Source of the DNA: Erysipelotrichaceae bacterium
GTDB taxonomy: Bacteria; Bacillota_I; Bacilli_A; Erysipelotrichales; Erysipelotrichaceae
Direction: 5' to 3'
Assembly (NCBI GenBank): GCA_022799495.1
Contig: JAAWON010000001.1
Location: 1 to 39,683, forward strand
Length of the DNA: 39,683 nucleotides
Part shown: positions 8,119 to 16,539 of the stretch, in pieces
Numbering within the stretch: the first letter of the stretch is position 1
Layout of the letters: each line of letters opens with the position of its first letter
The notes under the pieces: generated by a model
The model's input: only the letters and a program-made list of their open reading frames with translations
Database searches by the model: none
What the model was told of the DNA's origin: nothing
Program-made: the position numbers and the translations under genes

Positions 8119-8772
8119 TTACGCGATTCGTTTGGAAGCAAGCAAATCCTTGATTTCAATCAAATGATGCACCTTCGCATCCGCAAGATCGGGATCCGCA
8201 CCATAGCGTTCATCTATTTTCGCAATTACCTGCATTCCCGCTGATCGAGCTGACAACATGCCGGCCGTGGAATCCTCAATCGCGACACATGCCGAAGGAT
8301 CCAATCCCAATACACTCGCCGCATGGAGGTAGATTTCCGGATCCGGTTTACTATGCGTACAATCAGCACCACTCACCACAACGGAAAAATAATCTATAAT
8401 ACCGCAATCTATCAACACCTGTTTCACCACATCCAAGCGGGTACTGGAAGCAACCGCCAAGGTATAATTGGCTTGTTTTAACCATTCCAGCAATTCCTTT
8501 ACATCATCAAACAACAACGAGGGATAATGTAACGGGTGCTGTTCACGATAGGCTTGGAAGCGTTCCTGATATGCTTCCGGTGTAATCGCTTCTCCCCAAG
8601 CAGCCAGTGTATTCGCCCAAGTATCCTTTGTGCTGCGGCCCACCAATGAATTTAGATAATCCTGAGTCGCATGTTTGCCATGCAGGGCAAAGAAATCCGC
8701 AATCAATTGCAGATTAGGCGGTTCACTGTCGATTAAAACACCATCCATATCAAATATTACTGCCTGTATCAT
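8119..8772 (-). CDS. HAD-superfamily hydrolase, beta-phosphoglucomutase-like
   Basis: The 217-residue protein of HAD subfamily IA has nucleophile and acid aspartates D8 and D10 in FDMDGVLIDSE, a threonine/serine motif II in VASSTR, the motif III lysine in HSKPDPEIY, and motif IV VAIEDSTAGMLSA. A four-helix cap domain lies between motifs I and II. It resembles beta-phosphoglucomutases and sugar-phosphate phosphatases; substrate unknown. I chose the ATG at 8772, six bases after GGAAGG, because the longer frame to 8826 adds residues before the first beta strand. It is transcribed away from cca and shares its upstream region with it. Confidence 0.83.
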   Translation of the reverse strand: MIQAVIFDMDGVLIDSEPPNLQLIADFFALHGKHATQDYLNSLVGRSTKDTWANTLAAWGEAITPEAYQERFQAYREQHPLHYPSLLFDDVKELLEWLKQANYTLAVASSTRLDVVKQVLIDCGIIDYFSVVVSGADCTHSKPDPEIYLHAASVLGLDPSACVAIEDSTAGMLSARSAGMQVIAKIDERYGADPDLADAKVHHLIEIKDLLASKRIA

Positions 8773-8901
8773 TTCCATCCTTCCTTTCCCTTCCTGCACA
8801 TTGTACAGGATACCATGCTTTTTCATTTCTTTTCAACCGCAATCATTATATAATAAAAGCAGCGAATACACAATGCACAAGGGAAAGGAGGAAAGCAAAC
8901 G

Positions 8902-10287
8902 ATGAGTTTACAATTACCCGAACCGGTTCAATGGGTGATGAAACAATTACAAGAACATGGATATCCCTGTTTTCTTGTCGGTGGCTGTGTGCGTGATTAT
9001 CTTTTGGATAGAGCAATCCATGACTATGATATGGCAACTGCGGCTACCCCGGCACAGATGCTGGAATGCTTTGATGCCACGCAGTGTAAGATCATTCAAA
9101 CCGGTATACGCCATGGCACACTTACCGTAATTTATCACCAGATGTCCATGGAAATAACCACATTTCGCAAGGAACTTGCTTATGAGCAGCATCGTCGCCC
9201 CAAGCAGGTCGTATTCTGTGATTCATTGATCAGCGATCTGGCACGACGCGATTTTACGATCAATGCCATGGCTTACCATCCTGCATACGGTCTAATAGAT
9301 CCCTTCAACGGGCAACAGGATATAAAACAGCGAATCATCCGCTGTGTCGGTTCTAGTTCACAGCGTTTTGAGGAAGATGCACTGCGGATCCTACGCTCCC
9401 TTCGTTTTTCATTTCAACTGCGCTTTGAAATCGCAGCGGATTGTCGTAATGCCATTGTGCAACAGGCCAAATGGATTTCCTGTATTTCAAAAGAGCGCAT
9501 CCGTTATGAATTTGATTTGATGTTAATGAGTGATGTTCCGTCTTTGTTAAGCCACTTGCGTGAATATGGGGTACTCACATACATTCTGCCGGAACTATCC
9601 CTGCTCTATGATTTGTCACAGGAAAGCAAATGGCATATCTATGATGCATTTCAACATACCGATATCGCCCTTGATCATACCAAAGGGCTTAGTTTAACTG
9701 AAAAACTAGCCGTTGTCTGCCATGATTTAGGAAAGGCAGTTTCCAAAACCATGGATGAACAGGGACAGGCGCATTTCTATGGTCATCCCAAGCACAGTGC
9801 CGATTTGGCCAAGCAAGCCTTACAAACACTTACTTATCCAAAAAAAATCATTCAAGAAATTGTGACCCTGATTTATTATCACGACGCCACATTACAGCCA
9901 AAGGCAAGCACAATGCGTAAACTGCTTGCCCATGCGGATATGGACTATGATTTGGCAGGCAAGTTGCTGCGGGTGATGGAAGCCGATGATTTGGCTAAGA
10001 ATCCGGCCACAGCGAATGCAAAACTGCAAACTGTTCAAGCATGCCAAGCCTTGTTAGAAACCATGAAAAAAAGTGAACCGGTATTGCGGCGCAGTGATTT
10101 AGCAATCAATGGCCATGATTTAATTAAACTTGGTTATCAAGGGAAACAAATTGGAAACATACTAAACGACCTATATCAAATGGTACTGGAACAGCCACAA
10201 CGCAATACAAGAGACACGCTATTTGCATTAGTGAAACAGCATCACTTGGATGAAAAGCATAACGCGAATACATCATCAAGATCATAA
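8902..10287 (+). CDS. cca: CCA tRNA nucleotidyltransferase
   Basis: Adds or repairs the 3'-CCA end of tRNAs. The class II nucleotidyltransferase head is complete: VGGCVRDYLLDR, the metal-binding pair D41/D43 in HDYDMAT, RRDFTINAMAY, and the EEDALRILRSLRF base-selection motif. An HD domain follows (CHDLGKA, HPKHSADLA), so the 461-residue protein is of the long HD-containing type that also has phosphohydrolase-like residues. AAAGGAGG at 8883-8890 precedes the ATG. A TATAAT box at 8849-8854 lies upstream, but I find no convincing -35. The gene is monocistronic, with a hairpin just after the stop. Confidence 0.95.
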   Translation: MSLQLPEPVQWVMKQLQEHGYPCFLVGGCVRDYLLDRAIHDYDMATAATPAQMLECFDATQCKIIQTGIRHGTLTVIYHQMSMEITTFRKELAYEQHRRPKQVVFCDSLISDLARRDFTINAMAYHPAYGLIDPFNGQQDIKQRIIRCVGSSSQRFEEDALRILRSLRFSFQLRFEIAADCRNAIVQQAKWISCISKERIRYEFDLMLMSDVPSLLSHLREYGVLTYILPELSLLYDLSQESKWHIYDAFQHTDIALDHTKGLSLTEKLAVVCHDLGKAVSKTMDEQGQAHFYGHPKHSADLAKQALQTLTYPKKIIQEIVTLIYYHDATLQPKASTMRKLLAHADMDYDLAGKLLRVMEADDLAKNPATANAKLQTVQACQALLETMKKSEPVLRRSDLAINGHDLIKLGYQGKQIGNILNDLYQMVLEQPQRNTRDTLFALVKQHHLDEKHNANTSSRS

Positions 10288-10292
10288 AATAT

Positions 10293-10320
10293 AGGGGCAT
10301 CTTTCTTACAAAGATGCCCT
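10293..10320. terminator. Bidirectional terminator after cca
   Basis: AGGGGCATCTTT and AAAGATGCCCT pair over 11 bases with a five-base loop. T-rich sequence follows on the plus strand and TATATTTT on the minus strand, serving both cca and the feo operon. Confidence 0.7.
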
Positions 10321-10344
10321 AATCACTATTCTTATTTTTGCATT

Positions 10345-10542
10345 TTAAGTTTGATTTTGATCGGATGTTTCCTGCGCTTGATCACGCTTATAATCCTCAT
10401 AAAAGGAACGTCCACTCACGCAGCTGGCACAATCGCTGTGACATCCCGCACAGCCCTGTTTCCCCTTACTTCGGGTCAGATAGGTCAATACGAAGAGTAT
10501 CGCTAAAATGATGAGAATCGCAATGAGATCCGCCAATGACAT
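10345..10542 (-). CDS. FeoB-associated Cys-rich membrane protein
   Basis: Small protein of 65 residues: an N-terminal membrane helix (about 4-23, LADLIAILIILAILFVLTYL), a basic stop-transfer stretch, and then a CAGCHSDCASC cysteine cluster on the cytoplasmic side. This is the FeoB-associated protein family (Pfam FeoB_associated), which commonly follows feoB in Bacillota and may play the role of FeoC. The cysteines could bind iron or sense redox state; this is inference. It lies 68 bases after feoB with its own AAGGGAG ribosome binding site. Confidence 0.88.
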   Translation of the reverse strand: MSLADLIAILIILAILFVLTYLTRSKGKQGCAGCHSDCASCVSGRSFYEDYKRDQAQETSDQNQT

Positions 10543-10610
10543 AGTGTCGCTCCCTTCTTCATTTAATTTATTCTATGCGTTAAACAAGCCTTTGTTTCCC
10601 CATAGTGCAA

Positions 10611-12623
10611 TCAGAACCAAAGTGAACCGATCTGATAGATCGCCAATGCCACCACATAGGCGCTCAAAGTCTGATAGGCTGCGGTAAACAGCGCACCGCG
10701 CCATGAACCCAATTCTTTGCGGGTTGTGGCAAAGGCCGCAATACAAGGCATATACAATACGGTAAAGGACAAAAAAGCATAAGCAGATAACGGCGTCAGC
10801 ATCGTTGCCAAAGCGGCGCTTAATTCCATTTCACCACCGCCAATCAATACACTCAGCGTAGATACCACGCTTTCTTTCGCACTGATTCCACTGACCAATG
10901 CCGTGGCGATGCGCCAGTCCGCAAAACCAAGCGGCGCTAACAGATTTGCCAATGCAGAACCACAAGACGCCAAGATGGACTGTGCAGAATCTTGCACATA
11001 GTGTAACTGCCAATCAAAGGACTGTAAAAACCATATGAGGATACTGGCAACGAAAATCACCGTAAAGGCACGATGTAAAAAGTCTTTCGCCTTCTCCCAC
11101 ATATGTAACAGTACACTTCTAAAAGCGGGAATGCGATAAGCCGGCAACTCCATCACAAAGGGCATGGAATCCCCCTGAAACACCGTATGCTTTAATAATA
11201 ATGCACTCAGAATCGCAACCACAATACCAAGCAGATATACGCTGATCAGTACCAAAGCCGCATGTTTGGGAAAGAAAGCGGCAGTAATCATACCATAGAT
11301 GGGTAGTTTGGCACTGCACGACATAAACGGAGTCAAGAGAATTGTCAATTCACGATCGCGTTCACTGCTCAGTGTACGTGTCGCCATAATAGCCGGAACA
11401 CTACAACCAAAACCAATGAGCATTGGCACAAAACTGCGGCCCGACAAGCCAATCCGTCTCAACAACTGATCCATGACAAACGCAACGCGCGCCATGTATC
11501 CACTGTCCTCCAATAAGGACAAGAAGAAAAATAGAATCACAATGATCGGCAAAAAGGAGAGTACGCTCCCCACACCGACACAAATACCATCCAAAATCAG
11601 CGAGGACAGCCATGGACTTATCGCATACTGTGCCATTACCTGCGCCAACCACTCACAAAAAACCGTGATGATCTGTTCCATGCCCTCCTGTAAATAAGCC
11701 CCAAATAAGGAAAAAGTCAAATAGAATATCAACACCATAATTCCGATAAAGATCGGAATGGCCGCATACTTATGCGTGAGCAGACGATCAATACGCTCAC
11801 TGCGCAATTGTCCATAACTTTCATTCACCTTATGTACGCTCTCCCTACATACTTCCTCGATATAAGAATAGCGCATATCAGCCAAAGCTGCTTCACGATC
11901 CGTATCCAAAGAACGCTCCATACTGGTAACGATTTCCTCGATAATATGTACATCATCCTCATGTAGATTCAATGCCTGTCTCATTAGCGCATCTCCCTCC
12001 ACCAATTTGGTCGCCGCAAAGCGTAGTGGATAAGGGCTATCCTGCGCATGATCTTCAATGATATGGGCAATTGCGTGAATGGCACGATGTACCTCACCTT
12101 TACAAAAATCACAATGGGGCAATTCGCTTGGGTGCTTTACCATTTGCTTCACCACCCGCACCAAATCGCCAATGCCGTTTTTGTGTGCCGCGGAAATGGG
12201 CACAACCGCAATGCCTAAGCGTTTGGATAAACCTTCTACATCAATGGAATTGCCGCTTTTCTTCACTTCATCCATCATATTCAAAGCGATCACCATCGGC
12301 ACCTGAAGTTCCATCAGTTGTAAACTCAAGTATAAATTGCGCTCCAAATTGGTCGCATCCACAATATTGATGATCACATCCGGATGCTCCTGTAAAATAA
12401 AATCACGGGTGACGATTTCTTCACTTGTATATGGAGATAAACTATAAATCCCGGGCAGATCCACTAATGCGGCATCCTTGTAATCCTTCATAATGCCAAC
12501 TTTTTTCTCCACTGTTACGCCGGGGAAATTGCCGACATGTTGATTACTGCCGGTTAAAGCATTGAACAAGGTGGTTTTGCCGCTATTTTGATTACCCGCC
12601 AGTGCCAATAGCACCTGTGCCAT
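10611..12623 (-). CDS. feoB: Ferrous iron transporter B
   Basis: Fe2+ uptake protein of the cytoplasmic membrane, 670 residues. The N-terminal G-protein domain has G1 GNQNSGKTT at about 10-18, G3 VDLPGIYSL and G4 NMMD. A helical GDI-like domain and a C-terminal set of Gate/core membrane helices follow. ARVAFVMDQLLRR and GFGCSVPAIMATR are hallmark FeoB sequences, the latter bearing the conserved cysteine. Its ATG overlaps the end of feoA by 32 bases, with GAGGTG inside feoA as ribosome binding site, so the two are translationally coupled. Confidence 0.96.
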   Translation of the reverse strand: MAQVLLALAGNQNSGKTTLFNALTGSNQHVGNFPGVTVEKKVGIMKDYKDAALVDLPGIYSLSPYTSEEIVTRDFILQEHPDVIINIVDATNLERNLYLSLQLMELQVPMVIALNMMDEVKKSGNSIDVEGLSKRLGIAVVPISAAHKNGIGDLVRVVKQMVKHPSELPHCDFCKGEVHRAIHAIAHIIEDHAQDSPYPLRFAATKLVEGDALMRQALNLHEDDVHIIEEIVTSMERSLDTDREAALADMRYSYIEEVCRESVHKVNESYGQLRSERIDRLLTHKYAAIPIFIGIMVLIFYLTFSLFGAYLQEGMEQIITVFCEWLAQVMAQYAISPWLSSLILDGICVGVGSVLSFLPIIVILFFFLSLLEDSGYMARVAFVMDQLLRRIGLSGRSFVPMLIGFGCSVPAIMATRTLSSERDRELTILLTPFMSCSAKLPIYGMITAAFFPKHAALVLISVYLLGIVVAILSALLLKHTVFQGDSMPFVMELPAYRIPAFRSVLLHMWEKAKDFLHRAFTVIFVASILIWFLQSFDWQLHYVQDSAQSILASCGSALANLLAPLGFADWRIATALVSGISAKESVVSTLSVLIGGGEMELSAALATMLTPLSAYAFLSFTVLYMPCIAAFATTRKELGSWRGALFTAAYQTLSAYVVALAIYQIGSLWF

Positions 12624-12849
12624 CGCGCATCACCTCAATCTCTATTTTAGCCGCATCCTCTTTGCGGATGCTTAACATATAACCGCGCAGCGATAGTTCC
12701 ATCGGATCACCCATCGGCGCAATCTTTTTTACCATTACCTTTGTTTTCGGTGTTAAACCCATATCAAGCAAACGTCGCCGCAATGCACCACTCCCCCCAA
12801 CTTGTAAAATTATCCCACCGCTCCCCGGCTGTATTTGATCCAGTGTCAT
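12592..12849 (-). CDS. feoA: Ferrous iron transport protein A
   Basis: SH3-like small cytoplasmic partner of FeoB, 85 residues when started at the ATG at 12849. The GSGALRRRLLDMGLTPKTKVMV and MELSLRGYMLSIRKEDA segments are the classic FeoA core. A GTG at 12870 would add seven residues, but AGGG eight bases before the ATG favours the shorter form. The short C-terminal extension, rich in Gly, exists only because of the overlap with feoB. Transcription starts at a promoter whose start region is covered by a DtxR-like palindrome. Confidence 0.92.
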   Translation of the reverse strand: MTLDQIQPGSGGIILQVGGSGALRRRLLDMGLTPKTKVMVKKIAPMGDPMELSLRGYMLSIRKEDAAKIEIEVMRDGTGAIGTGG

Positions 12850-12875
12850 TTCATCATCCCTATCTATCACAAAAA

Positions 12876-12930
12876 GTTAGCACTGTCTAACATATGGCAA
12901 TATTTTACCGCAAATAATGCAGATATGCAA
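12876..12930 (-). promoter_or_regulatory. feo operon promoter and palindromic operator
   Basis: TTGCAT (12925-12930), 17-base spacer, TAAAAT (12902-12907). GTTAG-N6-CTAAC at 12876-12891 lies at the expected transcription start. The TTAG/CTAA half-sites recall DtxR/IdeR/MntR-family operators, so repression by an iron-loaded DtxR-type protein is the likely control. Confidence 0.65.
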
Positions 12931-13040
12931 GTACAAACAACAAGGAAATAAAAAAACAAATACCATTCCTTTCGCTGCTTCCTCATAACCATCATCATAG
13001 TTTATCTGTGCGCATTCGCTACAACGCTTACGCACTTGTA

Positions 13041-13049
13041 CATAAGATA
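13041..13049 (+). promoter_or_regulatory. Possible sporulation sigma -10 element for cotJABC
   Basis: CATAAGATA fits the sigma-K -10 pattern CATANNNTA and partly the sigma-E pattern; it lies 45 bases before the cotJA start. No sigma-A promoter is visible. A clear -35 partner is missing, so this is tentative. Confidence 0.3.
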
Positions 13050-13085
13050 GTGCAAGCATGAACATGCGATAAGGAGGTAAACATA

Positions 13086-13367
13086 ATGCGTAGTTATCAC
13101 TATGATCCACAAAACGTGGCGCGAAGGAAGAATTATGAACATGTGCCTTCCCACAATTCATTCAATTGTCACCATGATAAAATGAAAGGCACATCTGATT
13201 CACTTCCCCATGATATTCATCGTGAACCCATCGCAATGGCCTATGTCCCTACCCAACAATGGCGAGACATTGTAAATGCACAGGATGGATTTCACACCGG
13301 TACAATTTTTCGTGAACTCATGAAACCGTTAGCGCCTTTCGTGATGAAACGGGGTGATCATGCATGA
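13086..13367 (+). CDS. cotJA: Spore coat-associated protein CotJA
   Basis: The C-terminal half carries the CotJA core: MAYVPTQQWRDI, then GFHTGTIFRELMKPL. It is longer than Bacillus CotJA because of a polar, histidine- and asparagine-rich N-terminal stretch of about 45 residues. CotJA belongs to the inner coat set with CotJB and CotJC. The ATG at 13086 follows AAGGAGGT with a seven-base spacer. The gene overlaps cotJB by four bases (ATGA). Its presence implies endospore formation in the lineage; nothing else in the window tests this. Confidence 0.8.
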   Translation: MRSYHYDPQNVARRKNYEHVPSHNSFNCHHDKMKGTSDSLPHDIHREPIAMAYVPTQQWRDIVNAQDGFHTGTIFRELMKPLAPFVMKRGDHA

Positions 13368-13651
13368 AAAGCAGACAGGAACTGATGCAGGATATTCAAA
13401 TATTGGACTTCGCTATACAAGAAGCTGCCCTATTTCTAAATGCACATCCTGACAATGAGGAAGCCATGCAATATTATCAAAGACATCGTGAATATAAGGA
13501 TAAAGCCACCGCTATCTATGAACGCTGTTACGGAGCATTATCAAATCGCTCCAATTTAAACAGCACGTGGGAATATGTCAATGGGCCATGGCCTTGGGAA
13601 GGAGTGGATAACACATGTGGAACTATGAAAAACGACTCCAATTTCCGGTAG
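13364..13651 (+). CDS. cotJB: Spore coat protein CotJB
   Basis: The 95-residue protein shows the helical CotJB core: LMQDIQILDFAIQEAALFLNAHP, then a tyrosine-rich middle (QYYQRHREYKDKATAIYERCYG) and the C-terminal WEYVNGPWPWEG signature. The last dozen residues lie in the overlap with cotJC and may not be conserved. GGGGTGATC at the end of cotJA is the ribosome binding site. It acts as a structural coat component; no enzymatic motif is seen. Confidence 0.85.
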   Translation: MKSRQELMQDIQILDFAIQEAALFLNAHPDNEEAMQYYQRHREYKDKATAIYERCYGALSNRSNLNSTWEYVNGPWPWEGVDNTCGTMKNDSNFR

Positions 13652-14292
13652 CGATTCAGCACAGTGATCCTGCCTTTGCGAATATTCTGATCACGCAATT
13701 GGGTGGAGCGGATGGCGAATTATCCGCAGCGCTACGCTATATGAGCCAGCGTTATACCATGCCATTTCCACAGTTGAAAGCAATGCTTACCGACATCGCC
13801 ACTGAGGAATTGGCACATGTGGAAATCATTTCTGCCATGGTATATCAACTCACGCGCAATCTTACACCAACACAGATTAAGGAAGCTGGTTTTGCGGCTT
13901 ATTTCGTTGATCATACCACCGGTATCTATCCGCAAGCCGCAGCCGGTTTCCCTCATACAGCCGCATTCTATCAATCCAAGGGTGATCCGATCGCTGATCT
14001 CATGGAGGATATGGCTGCCGAACAAAAAGCCCGTGTCGTATATGATAATCTGTTGCGCTTAGCAAGCGATGAAGATGTCATAAAAGTGCTGCGCTTTCTG
14101 CGCCAACGCGAAATCGTTCATTTCCAGCGCTTCGGTGAAGCATTGGGTATTTTACAAAACCATTTGAATCCAAATAACTATTATGCGTTTAACCCTTCCT
14201 TTGATATGAGGAAAGTTAAACAAACGATCCCATACTTCGCTCAGATGAGTAATCAAAACAATTGCTTGGAAGATGTTCCTCCTTATCAATAG
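13615..14292 (+). CDS. cotJC: Manganese catalase family spore coat protein CotJC
   Basis: The 225-residue four-helix ferritin-like protein is related to dimanganese catalases. Metal ligand motifs are visible in each helix: GGADGELSAALRY, ATEELAHVEII (ExxH), a third acidic helix (MEDMAAEQKARVVYDNLL) and REIVHFQRFGEAL (ExxH). It probably decomposes hydrogen peroxide in the spore coat. The ATG at 13615 follows GAAGGAGTG and lies 37 bases inside cotJB, so the two are coupled. It lies back to back with the ferrous iron operon. Confidence 0.9.
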   Translation: MWNYEKRLQFPVAIQHSDPAFANILITQLGGADGELSAALRYMSQRYTMPFPQLKAMLTDIATEELAHVEIISAMVYQLTRNLTPTQIKEAGFAAYFVDHTTGIYPQAAAGFPHTAAFYQSKGDPIADLMEDMAAEQKARVVYDNLLRLASDEDVIKVLRFLRQREIVHFQRFGEALGILQNHLNPNNYYAFNPSFDMRKVKQTIPYFAQMSNQNNCLEDVPPYQ

Positions 14293-14360
14293 AGCGTAAT
14301 ACGCTCAAAAAAAAGACGACATAAAAGCGCAGACTAAGTTTGTTGCTCAGTCGTCTTTTT
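14292..14360 (+). terminator. Double hairpin terminator of cotJABC
   Basis: A GAGCGT/ACGCTC hairpin (14292-14306) is followed by an 11-base stem, AAAAAGACGAC (14310-14320) with GTCGTCTTTTT (14350-14360), and more T residues. The second stem encloses a 29-base loop. Confidence 0.65.
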
Positions 14361-14442
14361 CACTTTTTTGATTGAAATTACACGATGCATCCAACCAAAA
14401 CTAAAAGACGCATAAGATTTTACCACAAAGTACAAAAAACAC

Positions 14443-14471
14443 TTGCTTTTTTTCGTTATTCTTCGTACAAT
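14443..14471 (+). promoter_or_regulatory. tRNA-Pro promoter
   Basis: TTGCTT (14443-14448), 17-base spacer, TACAAT (14466-14471), ending 10 bases before the tRNA 5' end. Confidence 0.75.
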
Positions 14472-14481
14472 AATAAGGCAT

Positions 14482-14558
<77 letters not shown>

Positions 14559-14569
14559 TTGAAACTATC

Positions 14570-14592
14570 AAAGTCCTTATTCAAAGGACTTT
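14570..14592 (+). terminator. tRNA-Pro terminator
   Basis: Perfect AAAGTCCTT/AAGGACTTT stem with a five-base loop and a T-tract, 12 bases after the tRNA. Confidence 0.85.
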
Positions 14593-14870
14593 TTTATTGC
14601 CTTGACCGTATTCAAAAAGGAAGCCATGATTTCCTTTTTTTGCTTTCAATCGCTATAACTTCTTATGCCGACCGATACAGCATAACGCTGCAAATTTAAG
14701 TTATTGTTTAAAGCATTGGAGCATCTTGTCGATAAGTTAAATGGAAATAATACAATGAACAGTATCGAACAATATGCTGATTAAACTAATGCACGACGCA
14801 CACAGTGTCCATATAGCATTATATTTCTTTTCACTCATACAATCATTATTCTATCGAGGTGCAACAAAAA
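14593..14870. other. Gene-free interval after tRNA-Pro
   Basis: A second hairpin, AAAAAGGAA/TTCCTTTTT with T-tract, lies at 14614-14640. From 14686 to 14784 an open frame of 32 codons without start or ribosome binding site (FKALEHLVDKLNG...) ends in TAA. It could be the eroded tail of a lost gene, or chance. I see no integrase, direct repeat of the tRNA end, or RNA gene here. Confidence 0.4.
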
Positions 14871-14891
14871 CACAGAAGGAAACCTCCTGTG
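14871..14891 (-). terminator. Terminator of the DUF1836-degV operon
   Basis: On the minus strand a CACAGGAGG/CCTTCTGTG stem with a short loop is followed by TTTTTGTTG, directly after the degV stop codon. Confidence 0.75.
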
Positions 14892-14892
14892 C

Positions 14893-15759
14893 CTAATCCT
14901 CTAAGCGTTCGATTCCAATGCCGATCAAACCCGGACCGGTATGCACACCCAAAGCCGGAGAGATCTGCGAACTGATGAATACTTCATACCCACGCAACGC
15001 CTCTTTCATCGTTGTTTCTACCGCTGCGGCCAATTCCGATGCACCGCCATGACATACCGCTAAATGAATGCGCGGATGGCCTTGTGCATAGGCTTTCGCC
15101 AGTTCTATCGTCCGCGATATGGACTGCTTGCGCCCACGTACTTTTGTCACCGTATAGTAGACCCCCTCTTCATTACATGAGATCACCGGTTTTAGATTCA
15201 GCGCATTCCCTAATAAGGAAGCCACTAAGCCGATGCGACCGCCTTTTTGCAAATATTCCAGCGTTTCCACCACAAAGAAGATCTTGACATTTTTAATATC
15301 CCGTTGCAGTTTTTCCTGTATTGTCGAAAAAGAAAGTCCCTGTTCGATATAGCGTGCTGCCTGAATCGCATGAAAGCCCGCTCCAATCGCAATATTCTTG
15401 GTATCCAAGATGAAGATTTCCATACCTTCATACGTATCCGCAATCAAATGGATCAAATTATTCGTACCGCTCAAACCGCCGGACAAGGTTATCACAATCA
15501 ATTGTTCATAACCATCGGCCTTGATTTGATCTAATTTGTGCAGAATTTGTTCCCCATCCGGCAATGAGGTTTTGGGAATTTCCTGCCCCATGCGCTCATA
15601 TACCTCCTGCGGTGTAATATCTACACCATCCAAATACTCGTGATCGTGATAAATAATCTTTAACGGTAGAATATACAGTCCATATTGCTGAACAAGATCG
15701 GCGGGAACATCACAACAACTGTCCGCCAATACCGCAATGCGCTTATGCTTTGTGCTCAT
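14893..15759 (-). CDS. DegV family protein (fatty acid-binding, FakB-like)
   Basis: DegV-fold protein of 288 residues that binds a fatty acid and, in characterised relatives (FakB), presents it to the FakA kinase for acyl-phosphate formation. AVLADSCCDVP near the N-terminus, KTSLPDGEQ, VITLSGGLSGTNN and VVETLEYLQKGGRI are the typical ligand-loop segments. The C-terminal GPGLIGIGI matches the family ending. The start follows AGGAGG with a nine-base spacer inside the end of the upstream DUF1836 gene (17-base overlap). Which fatty acid it prefers cannot be told. Confidence 0.9.
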   Translation of the reverse strand: MSTKHKRIAVLADSCCDVPADLVQQYGLYILPLKIIYHDHEYLDGVDITPQEVYERMGQEIPKTSLPDGEQILHKLDQIKADGYEQLIVITLSGGLSGTNNLIHLIADTYEGMEIFILDTKNIAIGAGFHAIQAARYIEQGLSFSTIQEKLQRDIKNVKIFFVVETLEYLQKGGRIGLVASLLGNALNLKPVISCNEEGVYYTVTKVRGRKQSISRTIELAKAYAQGHPRIHLAVCHGGASELAAAVETTMKEALRGYEVFISSQISPALGVHTGPGLIGIGIERLED

Positions 15760-16312
15760 TCATCTTTTCCTCCTGCTTCTGACTTCTTTGCAGATATACA
15801 ATTTTTTGGGCAACTAACTTTTGTGCCAAAGCCTGCGCCGCCATCTTGACCACCATTTCCCCATAGGCAATCTCCTCATATGCGCCCAATGCCTCCTGCT
15901 TTAAAATCTGTGCGGCACAGCGCTCAAATGCCTTTTCCTGTTCTTCGCAATACAAGTTATACGCATGATGTGTGCCGCTGAGTTTTGCCTGATAAGCAAT
16001 CCCATCCCGTACCTCTGCGATCGTTAAAATCTGTTTTAACAAGGTAATCGCAACCAGATAGGCTATATGTTCCTTGTGATACTTCTTTTTGATTGGCTTG
16101 GGAATCAGTTTCAGTTTCACATAATTGTTAATCATTGCCGGCGTCATGATCGTACTCTTGCCATCATGCAAAATATTCAAATAGCGCTCTAACAAGGTAA
16201 TGACCTGATCCATATAGAGATCAAAATCCGGCAATTCATCCCAGCGCGGTAAATGATAGTTTTGCAGGCAGGAAGCAAACTCTTTTAACTCCTGCATGGC
16301 CTTTTCATCCAC
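15743..16312 (-). CDS. DUF1836 protein, MerR-like HTH
   Basis: The 189-residue protein of family DUF1836 is regularly found before degV in Bacillota. Residues about 15-95 contain LPRWDELPDFDLYMDQV and ILHDGKSTIMTPAMINNYVKLKLIPKPIKKKY. The latter is a MerR-like helix-turn-helix with a basic wing (INNYVKLKLIPKP), so DNA binding is likely. The start is GTG at 16312, supported by GGAGG with a seven-base spacer. A palindrome just upstream of its own -35 box suggests autoregulation of the DUF1836-degV operon; that is inference. Confidence 0.8.
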   Translation of the reverse strand: MDEKAMQELKEFASCLQNYHLPRWDELPDFDLYMDQVITLLERYLNILHDGKSTIMTPAMINNYVKLKLIPKPIKKKYHKEHIAYLVAITLLKQILTIAEVRDGIAYQAKLSGTHHAYNLYCEEQEKAFERCAAQILKQEALGAYEEIAYGEMVVKMAAQALAQKLVAQKIVYLQRSQKQEEKMNEHKA

Positions 16313-16325
16313 AATGCCACCTCCA

Positions 16326-16372
16326 TTTGCTTATAGTATAATATAGTTTCAATTATTAGTCAATCTAGTTTT
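16326..16372 (-). promoter_or_regulatory. DUF1836-degV promoter with upstream palindrome
   Basis: TTGACT (16349-16354), 17-base spacer, TATACT (16326-16331). The palindrome CTAGTT-N5-AACTAG at 16356-16372 abuts the -35 box and could be an activator or autoregulator site. Confidence 0.7.
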
Positions 16373-16505
16373 GATAACTAGATATAAAAATAGTAATAAT
16401 TATGAGTTGTGAGATGCACAGGTTAGCGATGGATTAGCAAAGGAGACCAAATATGTGCTTAGGTTGAAATGGTGTTGATTGGTAAACATGAGGAACGAGA
16501 ATATA

Positions 16506-16527
16506 AAAAGCGGATCGCTCCGCTTTT
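16506..16527. terminator. Terminator of the pyr operon
   Basis: AAAAGCGG/CCGCTTTT stem with a six-base loop just after pyrE; T-rich sequence follows on both strands. Confidence 0.8.
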
Positions 16528-16539
16528 CTTTGCATGTGA

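Noticed and set aside
12592-12623. feoA/feoB overlap as a frameshift
   Set aside because: Both proteins are complete, the feoB start has its own ribosome binding site, and overlapping feo genes are common.
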